Shown piece by piece: positions 43,071-55,146 of a stretch of 64,000 nt of DNA. The position numbers and the translations under genes were made by a program. The notes under the pieces were generated by a model, which worked only from the letters and a program-made list of their open reading frames with translations, did no database searches and was not told the DNA's origin. Numbering within the stretch: the first letter of the stretch is position 1; every line of letters starts with the position of its first letter. The DNA comes from Norana najaformis (Eukaryota; Annelida; Clitellata; Crassiclitellata; Hormogastridae): assembly GCA_964023275.1 (NCBI GenBank), contig OZ029917.1:28782005-28846004 (forward strand), given 5' to 3'.

Positions 43071-44520
43071 ACAAAATTTTCATCTTATGTACAGAAAAAT
43101 TTTCAAAATATATGATGCTGTATGCATAAATGACATTATCTTGATATTGTTAGATGTTTGGCAATTCCATCATATGTACTTTGATAGACCACCAATTAAC
43201 AGAAAATTTTGTTCATAAATTCACTTTAATTATGATATAGAAATGTTTGTTCACTATATTTTTAATAAAAATTGCTTAAATATGTTGCATTTTCCGTTTT
43301 TGAAAGTGATCTCATTGGTTTCACAGTTTTGATATTGATATGTTAGGGTAACAAGTCTGTTAATACCACCCATGATTGCAACTTGCAATGCCAAAAAACG
43401 ACCATATTTGACACTCTGTAAAATCCTTAAAACAAAAAACACCATTAGGATTTTTTGAACACTTATTAATTGATTTATGCTCTATCAAAAAATGCAATAA
43501 AAAGATAATATTTTTATGACCCTTTTTGAGAATATTTTTCTCTTTGACAGAGATCTCCCCTTGTCAGATTTGGTGAACTTTGACAGCGTATATCCACCAA
43601 TGTGAATAAGTAATCAAGTCAAACTTTTCCAAGTAACTGCCAGCCATATAGCCAGTATACATATAAAAATTGACTGCATTGTGCCTAGTACATGTGGAGA
43701 TATTGATCACTGAATATTGCAAAATTTAGAAATAAAATGAATATGAAGGCACTTTTGACATTTAATACAGCCGAAATCATAAGACACACAATAATAATAA
43801 TTAATTTTTTTAATCTGCACAAGAAACTGTATAAGAAAAAAAAACAAATCATCTAAATCGGTCTAACAGCTCTGGAGGTATCAATTCTCAAAAAGTGGAC
43901 ATCTTGAAGTTTCGCGAAATGTCTTCGGAGGGTGGGGTCATGATAAGTTATCAGGTTTTGCACAGGCTTGACCACGCATTTATCACGTGGACGCTAGCGC
44001 GCTAAAACAATATGACGTCATCTATGAGTCATGTGTATGTCCAGATTTCTACTGACTCAATAGATTTTAAACTACAGAAGTAGCGAATACAGTGTTTGAC
44101 AATGAATATTTAAGAGTATTTTAGAACAGTAGTGTTTGACAGTGAACAACAACAGTGAAAACTGTGTTGTGCTCAGTTGTTTGTGTTGCAAGTGACGCTA
44201 AGTATTGCTGACGACGGCAATTTATAGAGTTGTGCATATAGGAGTTTTAATGCTGGCGTAAATGTGATTTATTAAAATAAGAAAAGAAAATCGAAAATAC
44301 TAGGTGTGTTTTGTCGAGTTAACACTACAGTACGAATCGGACAAGTCTACAATTCGCAGCTTGATCGATTCGCAACTTCGAAATGTCGCCGACAATGACA
44401 TCAGCGCTGTTGCTTGGTTTTAAAAGATGTTATACGCATGTTCAGATACACGTATACATACAAGGGGCTGCTGTCCGCATTTTTGTGTGAACTGAGTCAG
44501 CCAGTGATGCCAGTGAGGAT

Positions 44521-44626
44521 AATTACTTACTCAAGGTCCCTACACAGTAACCGTCTCAGGGAAGGCACTAACCTGTACTCTGTGAGTTACAAGCCGAGCA
44601 CTCTAACCAATCGGCTACACTGCCCC
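44521..44626 (-). mobile_element. tRNA-derived SINE, copy 3 (5' part)
   Basis: Minus strand: GTAGCCGATTGGTTAGAGTG (A box), CTCGGCTTGTAACTC, a damaged B box (GGTTAGTGCC), then GTTACTGTGTAGGGACCTTG. The tail is missing. Confidence 0.8.
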
Positions 44627-44639
44627 AAATGTGGCTGTT

Positions 44640-45840
44640 CCAGATGCTCATTTAGAAGAACTGCTAATGGCGCGGCAAGGCATACTCCCAAGAGTCAGTA
44701 ACCCGCCACCGACAAAAAAAGCGCATGGGGACAGATCCGTGGTGGAAAATGAAAGGCAACGACCTGGAAAAGTACTAGGAATCCGACTGAGCGGGATATG
44801 TTCACAACCATCAGCAGCCATCATTCGGTAAACTGGTTAGCTGCCCTTCCTGTTTGTTCACGCGGCCTGTGTCTGAACAGTGAAGCTGTTTCTTTTGGTA
44901 GTAGGCCTTCCTTAAAGCCCTCACCGCCGCCCCAGTAGAAAATTGTTTGATCGAGAGCGCTACCATGACCTTACTTGCAGAATAGCTTTCAGGCGCTACT
45001 TTCACCATTATGATCTGGCATGGTCTTCAAAATACTGCTTGTGCACTTCAAAAGAGCCATTAGACCTATAACGACTTGATAGCAAAGGACTACATGGGCC
45101 AAATTGGTCTCTTGTGTAGGATTTGAATGCTTGTATGGGCTGCTACAGTAAGTGACACATGCGCAGCGTCCTACATATATAACATCTAGCAATCTCCGTA
45201 GGTTCAGCAACCAAACAAGCTGATATACCCATAAATAGCCGAATTATTCTGGGCCCAATTAATACTTTCTGGGTAGGTTTAATTCGGGAGGTTGACCGTT
45301 GTCAATTGGCATCAGTACTGAACCTTGCTAGGCAAATTATCTGTTTCAGCAAATTTTTATCCCCGTCTGGGTCTCGGGTTTGGTCTCATCGTGAAGATTC
45401 AAGTTCTCGATCTCGGTTTCGTCTCGGACTGCTATACGAACGTCTCGGTTTCGCCTAGGTGTCGGGGGGCGTCAAGGATTTTGTCTTTGTCTCATTTCCA
45501 ATGGTCTTGTGGGCATCCCTGCCAGCACAAGAGATTATTCACTTCGCGCCAATGCACGATGCCAAAACGTTAAGAATTTTAGGGTCATCTTGCACCAGAG
45601 TGACTTGAATTGTTCTAAAATTCAAGTTTTTACAAGTTTGTTTATTATATTTTTAGGTTCAGTTGAATTTGTTCCAGTTTGAACTATGACTCAATCAAAT
45701 TGCTCATATAATTCCTTTTGAAACAACTGATTCGTCGGATCTGTCACTTACTAGATTGTATCTATTAATATCCAGTCATTACAAGACTTGAACAAATCCA
45801 TTTGGCTGGACTTAGATAGGTGAGAACCTTACGACTGTGG
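44640..45840. other. Region without recognised gene
   Basis: Intron sequence of the PDZ gene; no coding or repeat structure recognised. A stretch around 45380-45470 repeats GTCTCG/TCTCGG words. Confidence 0.3.
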
Positions 45841-45842
45841 AG

Positions 45843-45925
45843 GTCTACGCCTGTGAATAAGCTGGTTCCCGCGACTTAGCTTCTGTTGGGCGCTATAGGA
45901 ATCTTGAGATTACTATTACTATCTA
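45843..45925 (+). mobile_element. L2-like LINE 3' end
   Basis: ACGCCTGTGAATAAGCTGGT, GGGCGCTATAGGAATCTTGA, then ATTACTATTACTAT. It aligns with the 3' end at 28890-28960 (CGCCTGTGAATAAGCTTG ... CGGAATTACGATTACGATTA). Confidence 0.7.
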
Positions 45926-46044
45926 TGCTAATTTCACTTAAGCGGCTTCCTCCACTATCTTTTCGGTTGGCCTGGAGTACACTAGGTAAGCATTGTGGCC
46001 AGTACAGTTGTCTTAATCATATCGATTGCAAAATGTTTCTACAG

Positions 46045-46199
46045 ATTCGAATGAATGGCAAGGCATACAGGGCAGGTCTGATGGAAGCAGACTTGGTGCT
46101 TGCCATTAACGGTTTCAGCTGCTGTAGTGGACTGTCTCATCATTCGGCTACAAAACTGATGGAGTACGATGACCCAGAACTAACATTGCACATACTTCG
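46045..46199 (+). CDS. PDZ-domain protein, exon with C-terminal half of the PDZ
   Basis: The acceptor ATGTTTCTACAG ends at 46044. The exon encodes IRMNGKAYRAGLMEADLVLA, then INGFSCCSGLSHHSATKLME and YDDPELTLHIL, the second half of a PDZ domain: the GKAYRAGL turn before helix A, the LxLAING strand and the helix B segment SHHSATKLM. The donor TTCG/GTAAGT at 46199/46200 leaves two bases of an Arg codon. The acceptor at 46990 supplies the third base. KLMEYDDPELTLHIL resembles PDLIM and synaptopodin-2 PDZ domains. Confidence 0.85.
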
Positions 46200-46990
46200 G
46201 TAAGTTCTCTTCTCTAACACAACTGCTACGGTTGCAACCATTATTCTTAAAGCGACCACGTTTAAGCGTTCACTCGGTGTACTGCATAAATTTGGAATCC
46301 ATAAATACTGTCTCGTTGGTGCAATTTCGAACCGTTTGAAAAACGCTACAGCCTAAGTTTGAATCGTCCAGCAAGTAATTATTTATAAAATTCTTTAGGA
46401 AAAGTTCGAAACTGTGCTCTTAAAATATAAGTATGATTAACACATGGAGCCTATGACAGGAAGTAAGAACTTTAGTTCTAACTGAACTTTAGCACTATTT
46501 AGGCTAGCGTAGGCAGTTCTTTCACGAGTTGCTTAAAAGGCATTATATTAGGTGTCAAGTAGGAAAGTCTAATTAAATTATTATTATTAAAGTGTAGCAA
46601 TATTATAAAAACTGATTCCTGCCGAGAGGGTATAATAATTAAAGGTTTACGACTGGAATGTCTGGAATGTATTAAAGTTAATATAATCTTACTTTGAAGC
46701 ATATTTCAAATAGACTGAATGGCTCACAAGGCAATGTCTTCTTAAACAATGGTCTTTTGACTTTGTTGTCAAAGCAAAAGTGTCATCCGTCAAAGTTGTA
46801 AATTAATCGCGCGATCAATCAATCCATTTACTTTAGCGCTTTTGGATCTTTGTAATAGTCTGTGTACTTGTAATAAATACGCAAGGGTCTACTTAGCTGA
46901 CGCGTTTATTAATATTGCCAAGTTATTTGCACAACATTTAGTCTCTGCGGTTTAAAAGATGGCACGTGTTTGGTGTCTATTCATTGACAG
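46200..46990 (+). other. Intron of the PDZ gene
   Basis: 791 bp, GTAAGT ... TTCATTGACAG, phase 2. AT-rich; no feature recognised inside. Confidence 0.75.
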
Positions 46991-49058
46991 GGGCGAGAAC
47001 ATTTGTGAAAACGACATAAAAACATCTCTTCAATCTTTAGAATCGCAGATTCTCGAACTGACAGAACAAGAAGTTCAATCTGTCATTGCCAAGAAACAAT
47101 CACAGCAGCATTTAGGCATTCCTGTTTCGACAAGCAAACACACCAGTAGCCTCCGCCATGTGAATGTATCACCTTTTCGGCTTCAGCCTCCACCAATAAC
47201 CCGACCTAAACTGGTTGAGAAAAGAAACGACATGCTGTCACTTTCACAGGCGAAAGAGCATGTGATGACTGACTGGACTCCAAACGGATCTACAGACGAT
47301 CGGGCAAACCAGACGCAGACAAATTTTAATACTAAAGCAAGCGATGGAGTGAACACAATTCTGAAAACAGATCAACTGAAAAGAAGCGAAACAACAGAGA
47401 GCAATACAGATCCCCAGCTAAGCGATGAACCGATTAATGAGTTAAAAAGCAAAATTTTGGATTGCATATCAAGCCAGAAATATCAATTAAATGATACAGA
47501 ACAACAGAGCCGGTGGATTGAACTTCCAGGTCACATGACCAGAGATACGGCAGAAGACAAGATCTTTACCCAGTCAAAACTCACTACCAGTAACTTCGAA
47601 GGTGAAACTGAAAAAGGGAGCCAAGACTTAAAACAACTAAAAAATAGCAACAATCAGTTGAGAAACAGGTATCGAGTAGAACAAAATATGATGTTTAAGC
47701 CAATAGATCAAGCAAGATATTACGATGCAGAATCTGGACAATTTCGAGAAAATTCGTCAGAGATAAGTTCAAAACGACGAAGTAACAGCATCAGTTGCTA
47801 TCACATGTACATGAGCTCAGGCGTACCAAAACCCAGTTCCGTTGTAGAGAACAGAAAACACATTCAAAAGCCTGACGGATCCAACCGTTGGCCGCCAAGT
47901 GAAGACAGCCTCAGTCAGTTCGAAGGAACGGTATACCAATGGGCCAATTCAGGTATCAAGAAACAAGTAACTGAACATGACCGTGGAATTTCCGAATCTC
48001 CGTTCACAGCAATTCAGCTATCTCCAGTGTCATCGCCTGGTATAACCAATACACACATGTCATCGCCAATCAACTTATCACAACAGCTTTATCCAACAAT
48101 GACACTTTCCCCCATTGCGGCAAGCAGTACATCGTACTGGTCCTCAAACCGACCTACTAAGTCAGAAACTGACCAACTGCAGACGTCATCAAACAAGTGG
48201 GAGGCAAGAGGTCTTCAGCAATCGTCTTCTGTCCGTCCATTTTCACTAGAAGTTAGCAATCTCCCATTATTCGAGTCGAATAGCCACCTCCACTTGTCAT
48301 CCTCGAAGGCTAAATTGCTGCCTTCATTCAGGGGCCCCGGGTTGCGTCTGGCATCTACGGAGTCGATACTTAGCACAGACAGAGTTTTACCAAAACTGAT
48401 TCGTCTTCGTTCAAACGAAAGTGAAGCGTGTAGTCCATCTACGGTTCCCACACATGTTCCGTCTGCCAACGAAACTGCAATGGCCAAAGTGAGACCTTCT
48501 CACCAATACAGTGGCATAAGATCTGTGGTTCATGACGGAAATTTCCATGCTTCATCCAGATCCCGAACAACTTCTACTTCGGTTTTTGAAACCGATCAGC
48601 AGCAGACACAACCTGAAGAAATCTTTCAAACTGTATACTCACATGGTGCACAAAAAGCAAAGAGCTCCACCAACCAAAGATGGACGATGAATGCAGACAG
48701 GAACTCGTTGAAAACTTTATTAGCAAATGAAGGAAAGGGAGGAAGACTATTTGCCAGACGAAGGGCTAATTCTGATGCATGGATAGTAAGCGAAAGACAG
48801 GAACCAAATAACTCAGTAGCAAAACCAGCAACAAGCGACATCACAGGAATGCAAAATATTGCAGTGCCCGATGTCATGCCGAGACGGAGAAGATCATTTC
48901 TAGCTGGACAACTGCAACAACCTCTTCAAAGCGAAATCGGCAATAACTTTCTTCAGTACCGAGCGACAACAGCGCAGAAACTTATAAACAGTTTCCCATC
49001 ACCAAGACCATTTAATGGTAAATATGACGTATGCACAAGCTATTTTTCTAATAGTTAG
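46991..49058 (+). CDS. PDZ-domain protein, large low-complexity exon
   Basis: From 46991, after the acceptor TATTCATTGACAG, to the TAG at 49056-49058. It encodes 688 residues after the split Arg. With the two PDZ exons the protein has 789 residues. The sequence is hydrophilic, rich in Ser, Thr, Gln and Asn, with no globular domain, coiled coil or membrane segment. SSPINLSQ near 48060 faintly resembles the Zasp motif (SPINLYS) of muscle PDZ-LIM proteins. Basic patches occur (FARRRANSDAW, PRRRRS). A donor-like AATG/GTAAAT at 49017/49018 could splice to further exons, for example LIM exons, but none is seen in the window. Long intact frame and split-phase match show it is a real exon. Likely cytoskeletal scaffold; inference. 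Confidence 0.8.
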
Positions 49059-49061
49059 CCG

Positions 49062-51630
49062 CTGTCCTTCGTAATTCTGCTTATACGGATGCGCTTCTTA
49101 ACGCCTTTCTTCTGTGGCCTATTAGGAGTAGGCCTAAGGTACAATGTATTTACAAGTCAACATATATTGTGCTGTTTTTCTTCTGCATATAGATTACAGT
49201 AATAGTAATAATAATGCTAAGATTGAAATGTCTTTGATGGTCTGAAATTCCTGAGACATGTTTCCGCAGGGCTGCCAACTGCAGCGCTCGGTCATGCTCA
49301 AAGCACAGTCTTTCCACAACTTACGACAGATCGTAAATTAGCCACGGTCGAGGCACCGGATAGTAGAATGACATACGCGGAGGGCGCAGAACGGGTGGCG
49401 TGGCCAGTTGGTCTGCTGATCAATGTTAATCGGATCTGAACGACATATGGGAGACTGGCTTGTTGCCGAACTGTCTACAACAGGACGACAAAACATTCCT
49501 CTGCAAAGCGTCGTTCCTCACAGCCACTCTAGGCGCCTCCTAGCTTTCATCAACACAGATCTTTATAGCTTGTCTTCCATTCGTTTCCACTAAGGTACTT
49601 TTTGCTGTATGATCTGTAGCAAGATGGACAATATGAGCCTCATGAGGTTCAATATGAGGCTTAATCATGAGCCTTTACCTGTTGGATTGCATCATCGTGT
49701 TCTGATTTCTTGCCGCTTTGACTCTGTGTCGTTATCGGTTTCCTTTTGTCACCTATGAACAGTCGCCATTACAAAAGTACGAACCACCACTGACTAATGT
49801 TTAAATCTATATACAAACAGAACATATTAAGCACACAATGCACTCAAGCCCATACCCTTCGCCTGCCAGAACACATAAATGAATGCGCTCCCAAGCCTCA
49901 CTTACGCTAACATCTCCCCGCGCCATCCACCACAGCTTGATCATTAAAACGATACTGACGTTGCCTTCCTTCCTTTTGTCCTGTTCGAAAATTATAATAA
50001 ATTTGCGAACTCGTATTAAATGAAATTATTTAATGAAAAAGACTTTAATGAAGGAAAAATAATGCAGGTGACAGATGCGAAGAAGTCTGAAGCACAACGA
50101 AGGAAAGATTAATCGCTAAAACCATGGTAGAAAATTGTGAAAGGGAAAGACTGAATTTTGTGTGGTCATTGGTTTATCGAATGTTGGACAAAGTGAGACA
50201 ACAGTTGGTGTTGCAAAAGGGGAGGAGATACGAGTGATGGAGTGTCGCGCCCTTCTGACAGACGAAATGTAAGCTCGATTAAACTATCTCTCACCTTCAC
50301 TGCTAACTTCACTCTGGTCACGATACTCAGTTTTTCATACTCTGCAGCAATACAGAATTCGAATTCATTAGAGGACAATGCTTGCTCTAATTCAAGCAAG
50401 GTTCTATGCCCGGGTGTGTGATGCAGACAGTGATCATCTGCTGAGTTTTACAATAACCCAGGTTACTCACCATACCAATAACTTGCTGAGAAAATTTCCA
50501 TGCATATCACTGAAGTCGAGTTTCAATTAATGTTTAATGTGAAACGTATATCAATGTACGATCAGTTCAAAATGACAAATGCAATGTACGATTGTAGTCT
50601 ACCTTACATATAGCCAGCATTAATCACATAAACAGATCACATAATGATAAATACTTATCTCCCTCGTTGGTCGACTTGCTTCCTTCTTGCATGCTCTGCT
50701 TCCAAGCGTAGTCAGACTCTCGGATTCAAATTACTAGCCTCAGTGTGATTTACCATAGTTCACCGTGAAGTAGAAATGGCGTCCTGGCAGACTATAGGAT
50801 AAAATCCTTCGAAAACAGCTTCCTTGTTTCACATAAATTTTCAAAGAAAGTCTTCTTGTTTTGCGTCGAAGTACTCGTAAAAATGTTCCACAATTCACTC
50901 GAACTACTAATCGACTTTGTTGTCAACAATTTCTCGAACTACGATAGTGTCCAACGCGACATTGTGAGTTCATTCAGCCTACACGACCAACATCAGACAA
51001 ATCATTACACTTCGTACGCATCTACGCATGAATTCAAAGGAAATGCAACGGTGTATTCGAAGGTAATACGTTCACTGCACTTCGTTCAATTTTACGAGCC
51101 TTTTTTAGCTATTTGTCTAGCTATAATTCGGTTTAACTTTAACCAGACTCGGAGTTTGCAACCAGTCCTTTTACATCGACCTTACATGGAGGTGTCCAAT
51201 GCAGAACTGCCGAAATTAATCTAACGTCCTCGCTCATCTATTTTGAAGAAAGATCGTCCGCTTCTTCATGGAGTCTACTCAAAAATCTGTAGTCATTCGC
51301 AATCAGGTTTACTGGTACCCTGCTTTCGTTGCAGTCCTTGTCATAGCATACTTCACGCCTGCAAACCCCATTTAATATCAGTTTACTACCTAAGCTGGCC
51401 ATAATTAAAACTAATTAATCAAACTACATGCTGGCCTGCTTGATATAGGGCCTACTAACATTTTTACACGGCGATAGCCATCATTTAATCTACTAAATTA
51501 TAATAAAATCTATACCTAGACAATCACAATATTATTGCATAAATATATACAGTCTACACTCACTAATAAACAAGACAAATGCGAGTAGTTGGAGGATCGC
51601 TACATGGAGTCAACACACGAATCTGAGAAG
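49062..51630. other. Region downstream of the PDZ gene
   Basis: Mostly AT-rich. A 122-residue + frame at 50856-51224 (SLELLIDFVVNNFSNYDSVQ) and a 77-residue minus frame at 50399-50166 are the longest; neither is recognised. No clear poly(A) signal close to 49058; TGTATTTACAAG and ATAATAATAATG follow near 49150-49215. Confidence 0.3.
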
Positions 51631-51635
51631 GCACA

Positions 51636-51839
51636 ATAGCATTCTTTGAACCTGTGACGGAAACTGTATCGATACACTCGATAGGCGAGTGTGTACCCGG
51701 GACTAGTCCCTCGTGGACAGTCTCCTTGCACGAGTCCTGCTCCGGTCACTCCTGTAACATGGAGATGCCTTACCCTATGTCGTGCCTGAATATCAAAGTG
51801 AAGAAATTCAAAAAGCGCAAGGGTAACGGCCTGGAGTGA
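51636..51839 (+). CDS. Possible exon, unrecognised
   Basis: A less AT-rich + frame reading FEPVTETVSIHSIGECVPGT, with six cysteines in the middle and a basic end VKKFKKRKGNG before TGA 51837. An acceptor-like CACAATAG precedes it, and a donor-like AAGG/GTAACG lies near its end. It might belong to the PDZ gene or to another gene, or be chance. Confidence 0.2.
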   Translation: MAFFEPVTETVSIHSIGECVPGTSPSWTVSLHESCSGHSCNMEMPYPMSCLNIKVKKFKKRKGNGLE

Positions 51840-51844
51840 CTAGT

Positions 51845-52235
51845 ACTCTCTTAAGGTAGTAAGTTTTAAAAAATGTTCCATCACGATATTGTAGATAATC
51901 CGAGATATGGCATATGTTAATACCGTTTGCAGTATGGGCATTACGCGAGGTTCTCAGTGATACGACAGGGATTGCTCTATATGTGTTGGTTTATGGAAGA
52001 ACACCTAACTATTAACTAATTCTACCATAATCATTGAAATCAACATATGGTTAGAACTGTTCGAGCTTTCTGCGTCATTAATGGGGGCAACAACTTCACA
52101 CAACATTTTTCATCTACGTTGAAACAATGGACTGCATTTTCCACCATCTGAAAATAAAATATAACTTCCATAATGTCGAAAGACATTTTAGGCAAAGCAC
52201 GCTTCATCGCATCATCTCTCTTCTTAATTTTAACC
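51845..52235. other. Region without recognised gene
   Basis: AT-rich, nothing recognised. Confidence 0.35.
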
Positions 52236-52239
52236 GCTA

Positions 52240-52740
52240 ATGATGCGCTTTCGTGATACTTTCTCTGCTCCTCTTTCCGTTCTTCTCACCCTTTTATCAC
52301 TTTTGCTTCTCTGCTTTGTCTCTCGTATTCATAACTATGCTGTATTCTCTCTTGATCTTCAACTCTGCGTCTTTCTTCTTGTTTAATTCTTCTAGCAACT
52401 CTATTTGTCTTCTTCTTGTCTTCCGTCCGGTAACCATTTCTTTCAGCTGTACTTCCCTCAATGCTGGATTTACCTGTCCTATTGCCAAACGTTCTTGCCT
52501 GTCCGTTTCCGCTCGTTGCAAACTCTCTTTTTACATTTTAAATTTTTCTTGCCTGGTCTGTTCCATAAACATTCTAAAATTTGTACCATTTCGTTTTCTT
52601 TCTCACGCCTTTCCTTCTCTTAAGCTGTTGCCTTCAACTCTCTTCGTCAATTTTTTTCATTCTCTCAGATTCATTAATCTGCCGAAGCCTTCTACGTTCA
52701 ACCTCTTCACGATTTTTGCTCAAATGTTCCAGTTGAATTT
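52240..52740 (-). pseudogene. Coiled-coil relic
   Basis: Minus strand: QRAETDRQERLAIGQVNPAL, then RRQIELLEELNKKKDAELKI, highly charged and helix-prone, with stops on both sides. Upstream on the minus strand are more Arg/Glu/Lys-rich pieces. It resembles the relics at 7395-8165 and 40500-41420. The hydrophobic + strand frames are shadows. Confidence 0.45.
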
Positions 52741-52910
52741 TTAATTGCTTGAATCTTGATGGATATATAGGCTACCTCGAGTCAAAATATAATAATAGTA
52801 GTGATACTGATATTAACAACAACAACGTCGTCGTCAACGCCATTGCCTTTCGCAGTACCTTCTCTCTGCCAGAGCCGGATGAGAAGTAGTCGTTCCAGAT
52901 GCTCATTATT

Positions 52911-52975
52911 GTCTCCGGACTAATTTTTTCACCACCTGAGGGATTATACCTACCTCGGGATAAAAAACAACAACA
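52911..52975 (+). mobile_element. RLE-LINE 3' tail
   Basis: GTCTCCGGACTAATTTTTTC, ACCTGAGGGATTATACCTAC, CTCGGGATAAAAAACAAC, then AAT units. It matches the minus-strand tail at 25437-25503 from the first base. Confidence 0.75.
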
Positions 52976-53046
52976 ATAATAATAATAACAACAACTTTAT
53001 AAACTGAAACTGATAATAACAATAATAATGTCAATAATAATAACAG

Positions 53047-53110
<64 letters not shown>

Positions 53111-53136
53111 AATAATAATAATAATAACAACAACAA
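52976..53136. repeat. AAT/ATG microsatellite
   Basis: AAT and AAC units, then a long ATG array (53048-53110), then AAT and AAC units. Confidence 0.95.
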
Positions 53137-54479
53137 CAGAAGCCCAATATCCCACTCTTCCGGATCCACTAAGCCCTCCACAGCAACATTACCTGATGAC
53201 GCCTGTCTCCTCGGAGCACCCTTGTGTCTGATGAGGCCCTCCGGTCCATTCTGGAGGCCAGATGTTCAGAACTTAGGGTCGGCGTCTCACGCCTGACATC
53301 TATTGGTAGGCACGATGCCTTTATTCTCCTTTGCTGTTCTCTTAGCTCGCCAACCTTGCTTATATGATCAGATGAGCCCCTTGTATGGACCACCTCTGCT
53401 TGAACGACTACGATCTTGTTCTGCGCGACGGTCTCTCGAGTACCTTGAATTTGGCTTTGTCGGACATGAATTGGTTTCAGGCCTCGCTCCCAGTTAAGGA
53501 TGGTGGGTTGGATATTAGGCGTACAATCTTGCTGGCACTTCCAGCCATCTGGCCTCAGCCGCAGGTACCACGCCTCTCCAGGCATCCATCCTGGCCGGCT
53601 CCGGGGTTGACGCTATGGGGGATGACGTGCTTCTCATGGCCAGGTCCCAGTGGAGTTTGACATCGAATTACCTAGTTTCACATAAGCAATCAGCGTGGGA
53701 CCGCTCTTTGCTTGTAAAGGATATTGACACACTACAAGCATCCACCGCATCGGACTATCATAAGGCACGTGTCATGGCGTGGTTTCACCTCATTCGGGTG
53801 ACTGGTTGTTTGCCCTTCCCATAAGTGACTGCGGCCTAAGACTCGACGATTAGTCAGTACGAGTGACCGTGGGTTTGCGCCTTGGGGCTGAGATCTGCGC
53901 CATCCATAGGTGCCCCTGTGGTTCAACGGTTCTGGCTGATGGCTCCCATGGTTTGGCTTGCCGCCTCGGCCCGGCAGGACTGCTACACATGCAGCTCTAA
54001 ATGACTTAGTCAGGCGAGCTCTGATGAAAGCGGGTTTCCCGTCTTCTAAAGAGGCAGTAGGACTTTCAAGATTTGATGATAAACCCCAGACGGTGCCACT
54101 CTTATTTCCTGGAAGGCGGGCAAATCCATGGTCTGGGATGTTACTGTTGTCGATATACTTACTATGTTGGCTGACTTACTTGCATCACACAGCCACTAAC
54201 GCAGGTACAGCAGCGGTGCTAGCTGATCAGATGAAAGTCACCAATTATGCTGACTTGTCGGTTTCCTACCAGTTCATCCCTTTGACCTTGGAGACACTTG
54301 GGCCGATCAATTTTCAGGGTCTGGAGTTCATAACCAATCTGGGTCGACATTTGACCAGAGTTCCTGGAGACCCAAGGGAGACCGCCTTCCTTTTTCAACT
54401 TGTAGCCTCTATCATTCATCGCTTTAACTCAGTTATATTCCGGGACACTTTTGATGAGACAGGCATCGGCGAAGACTAG
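53137..54479 (+). pseudogene. RLE-LINE, copy D (5'-truncated)
   Basis: Begins directly after the microsatellite. Pieces: PDDACLLGAP (53190), MNWFQASLPVKDGGLDIRRT (53465), LLVKDIDTLQASTASDYHKA, then a GDWLFALPI-like GH segment in another frame. The zinc motif and RPD part are decayed, and the frame 54100-54180 gives GKSMVWDVTVVDIL. The last part reads DLSVSYQFIPLTLETLGPIN and ends FDETGIGED with a stop at 54477. Several frameshifts. The 3' tail 54480-54565 has CCGGTTAATTTTTTTACTTC, CTGGGGATCATAGGTACCTT and AAAATAATAATAA. Confidence 0.85.
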
Positions 54480-54565
54480 CCATCTCAGAATACAATATTT
54501 CCGGTTAATTTTTTTACTTCCTGGGGATCATAGGTACCTTGGGGCCAAAATAATAATAATTACTA
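54480..54565 (+). mobile_element. 3' tail of RLE-LINE copy D
   Basis: Defines the tail of this subfamily: about 30 bases after the stop, then the TTAATTTTTTTAC...GATCATA...TACCTTGGG box, then AAT units. Confidence 0.75.
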
Positions 54566-55140
54566 TTTTTTCCATTCTTATAATAACCAGTCTGGGATGG
54601 CTCCTCGATCAAGTTGGAGGCTTACTTAGGTCAGAACCGCCACATCCTGAATTGGTTTTGATTCTTCACTTTCTCGTAGCTTTTGGGTTTGGCTCACTGT
54701 TAATGTTTGGAAAGTGCACTTTATAAAAACTCCACTTAAACTTGCGCCAGTTTCCCTTCGCTTTTGTCACGCTTATTCTTGCAGTTTTTGATGGGAATCG
54801 TGACACACCAAATCGCTCCGATATTATCGCCCAGGCACTCACATGGCCGGTTATGTTTCTCAGCCATGGCCCCTTTCTCAGACCGCAAACAAGGCCAATG
54901 GAATATGCAGCGTTTCTCATGCCACTAGACAGCTGCATTTGGCTGATGGTAGGGTTCATAGACATGGCTCTCGGGGTGACCCATGTCCCGCTTCCAATAG
55001 GCAGCCCCTCTCTGTAGTTCCAACGCAAGGTCACTCTGATTTAGTTCACGAACCCCATCTTCTCTACAAACCGCATTACCTACTGTCTTAAGTCCTGATC
55101 TGATGCAGAGTGATCCAGTTCTACCTCACCATAACATTGG
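54566..55140. other. Region between RLE-LINE copies
   Basis: Frames on both strands are open but show no domain. It could be the 5' part of copy E. Confidence 0.3.
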
Positions 55141-55146
55141 CCTCTC

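Larger units (their letters stand above)
32107..46044 (+). other. 13.9-kb intron of the PDZ gene
   Basis: GT-AG (GTAAGC ... TTTCTACAG), phase 0. It contains the SINE, RLE-LINE copies, microsatellites, GC-rich block, coiled-coil relic and transposase-like relic listed separately. 32260-32920 and 43080-44500 show nothing recognisable apart from AATAAATAAATAAATAAT at 32821. Confidence 0.7.

Noticed and set aside
45886-46044. N-terminal part of the + frame reading into the second PDZ exon
   Set aside because: This stretch is intron: it contains a LINE 3' end, and the acceptor at 46044 plus the PDZ fold place the exon start at 46045.
46959-46990. ATG at 46959 as the start of a separate 699-residue protein
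   Set aside because: A good acceptor at 46989-46990 matches the phase of the upstream donor, so the first 11 residues are intronic.
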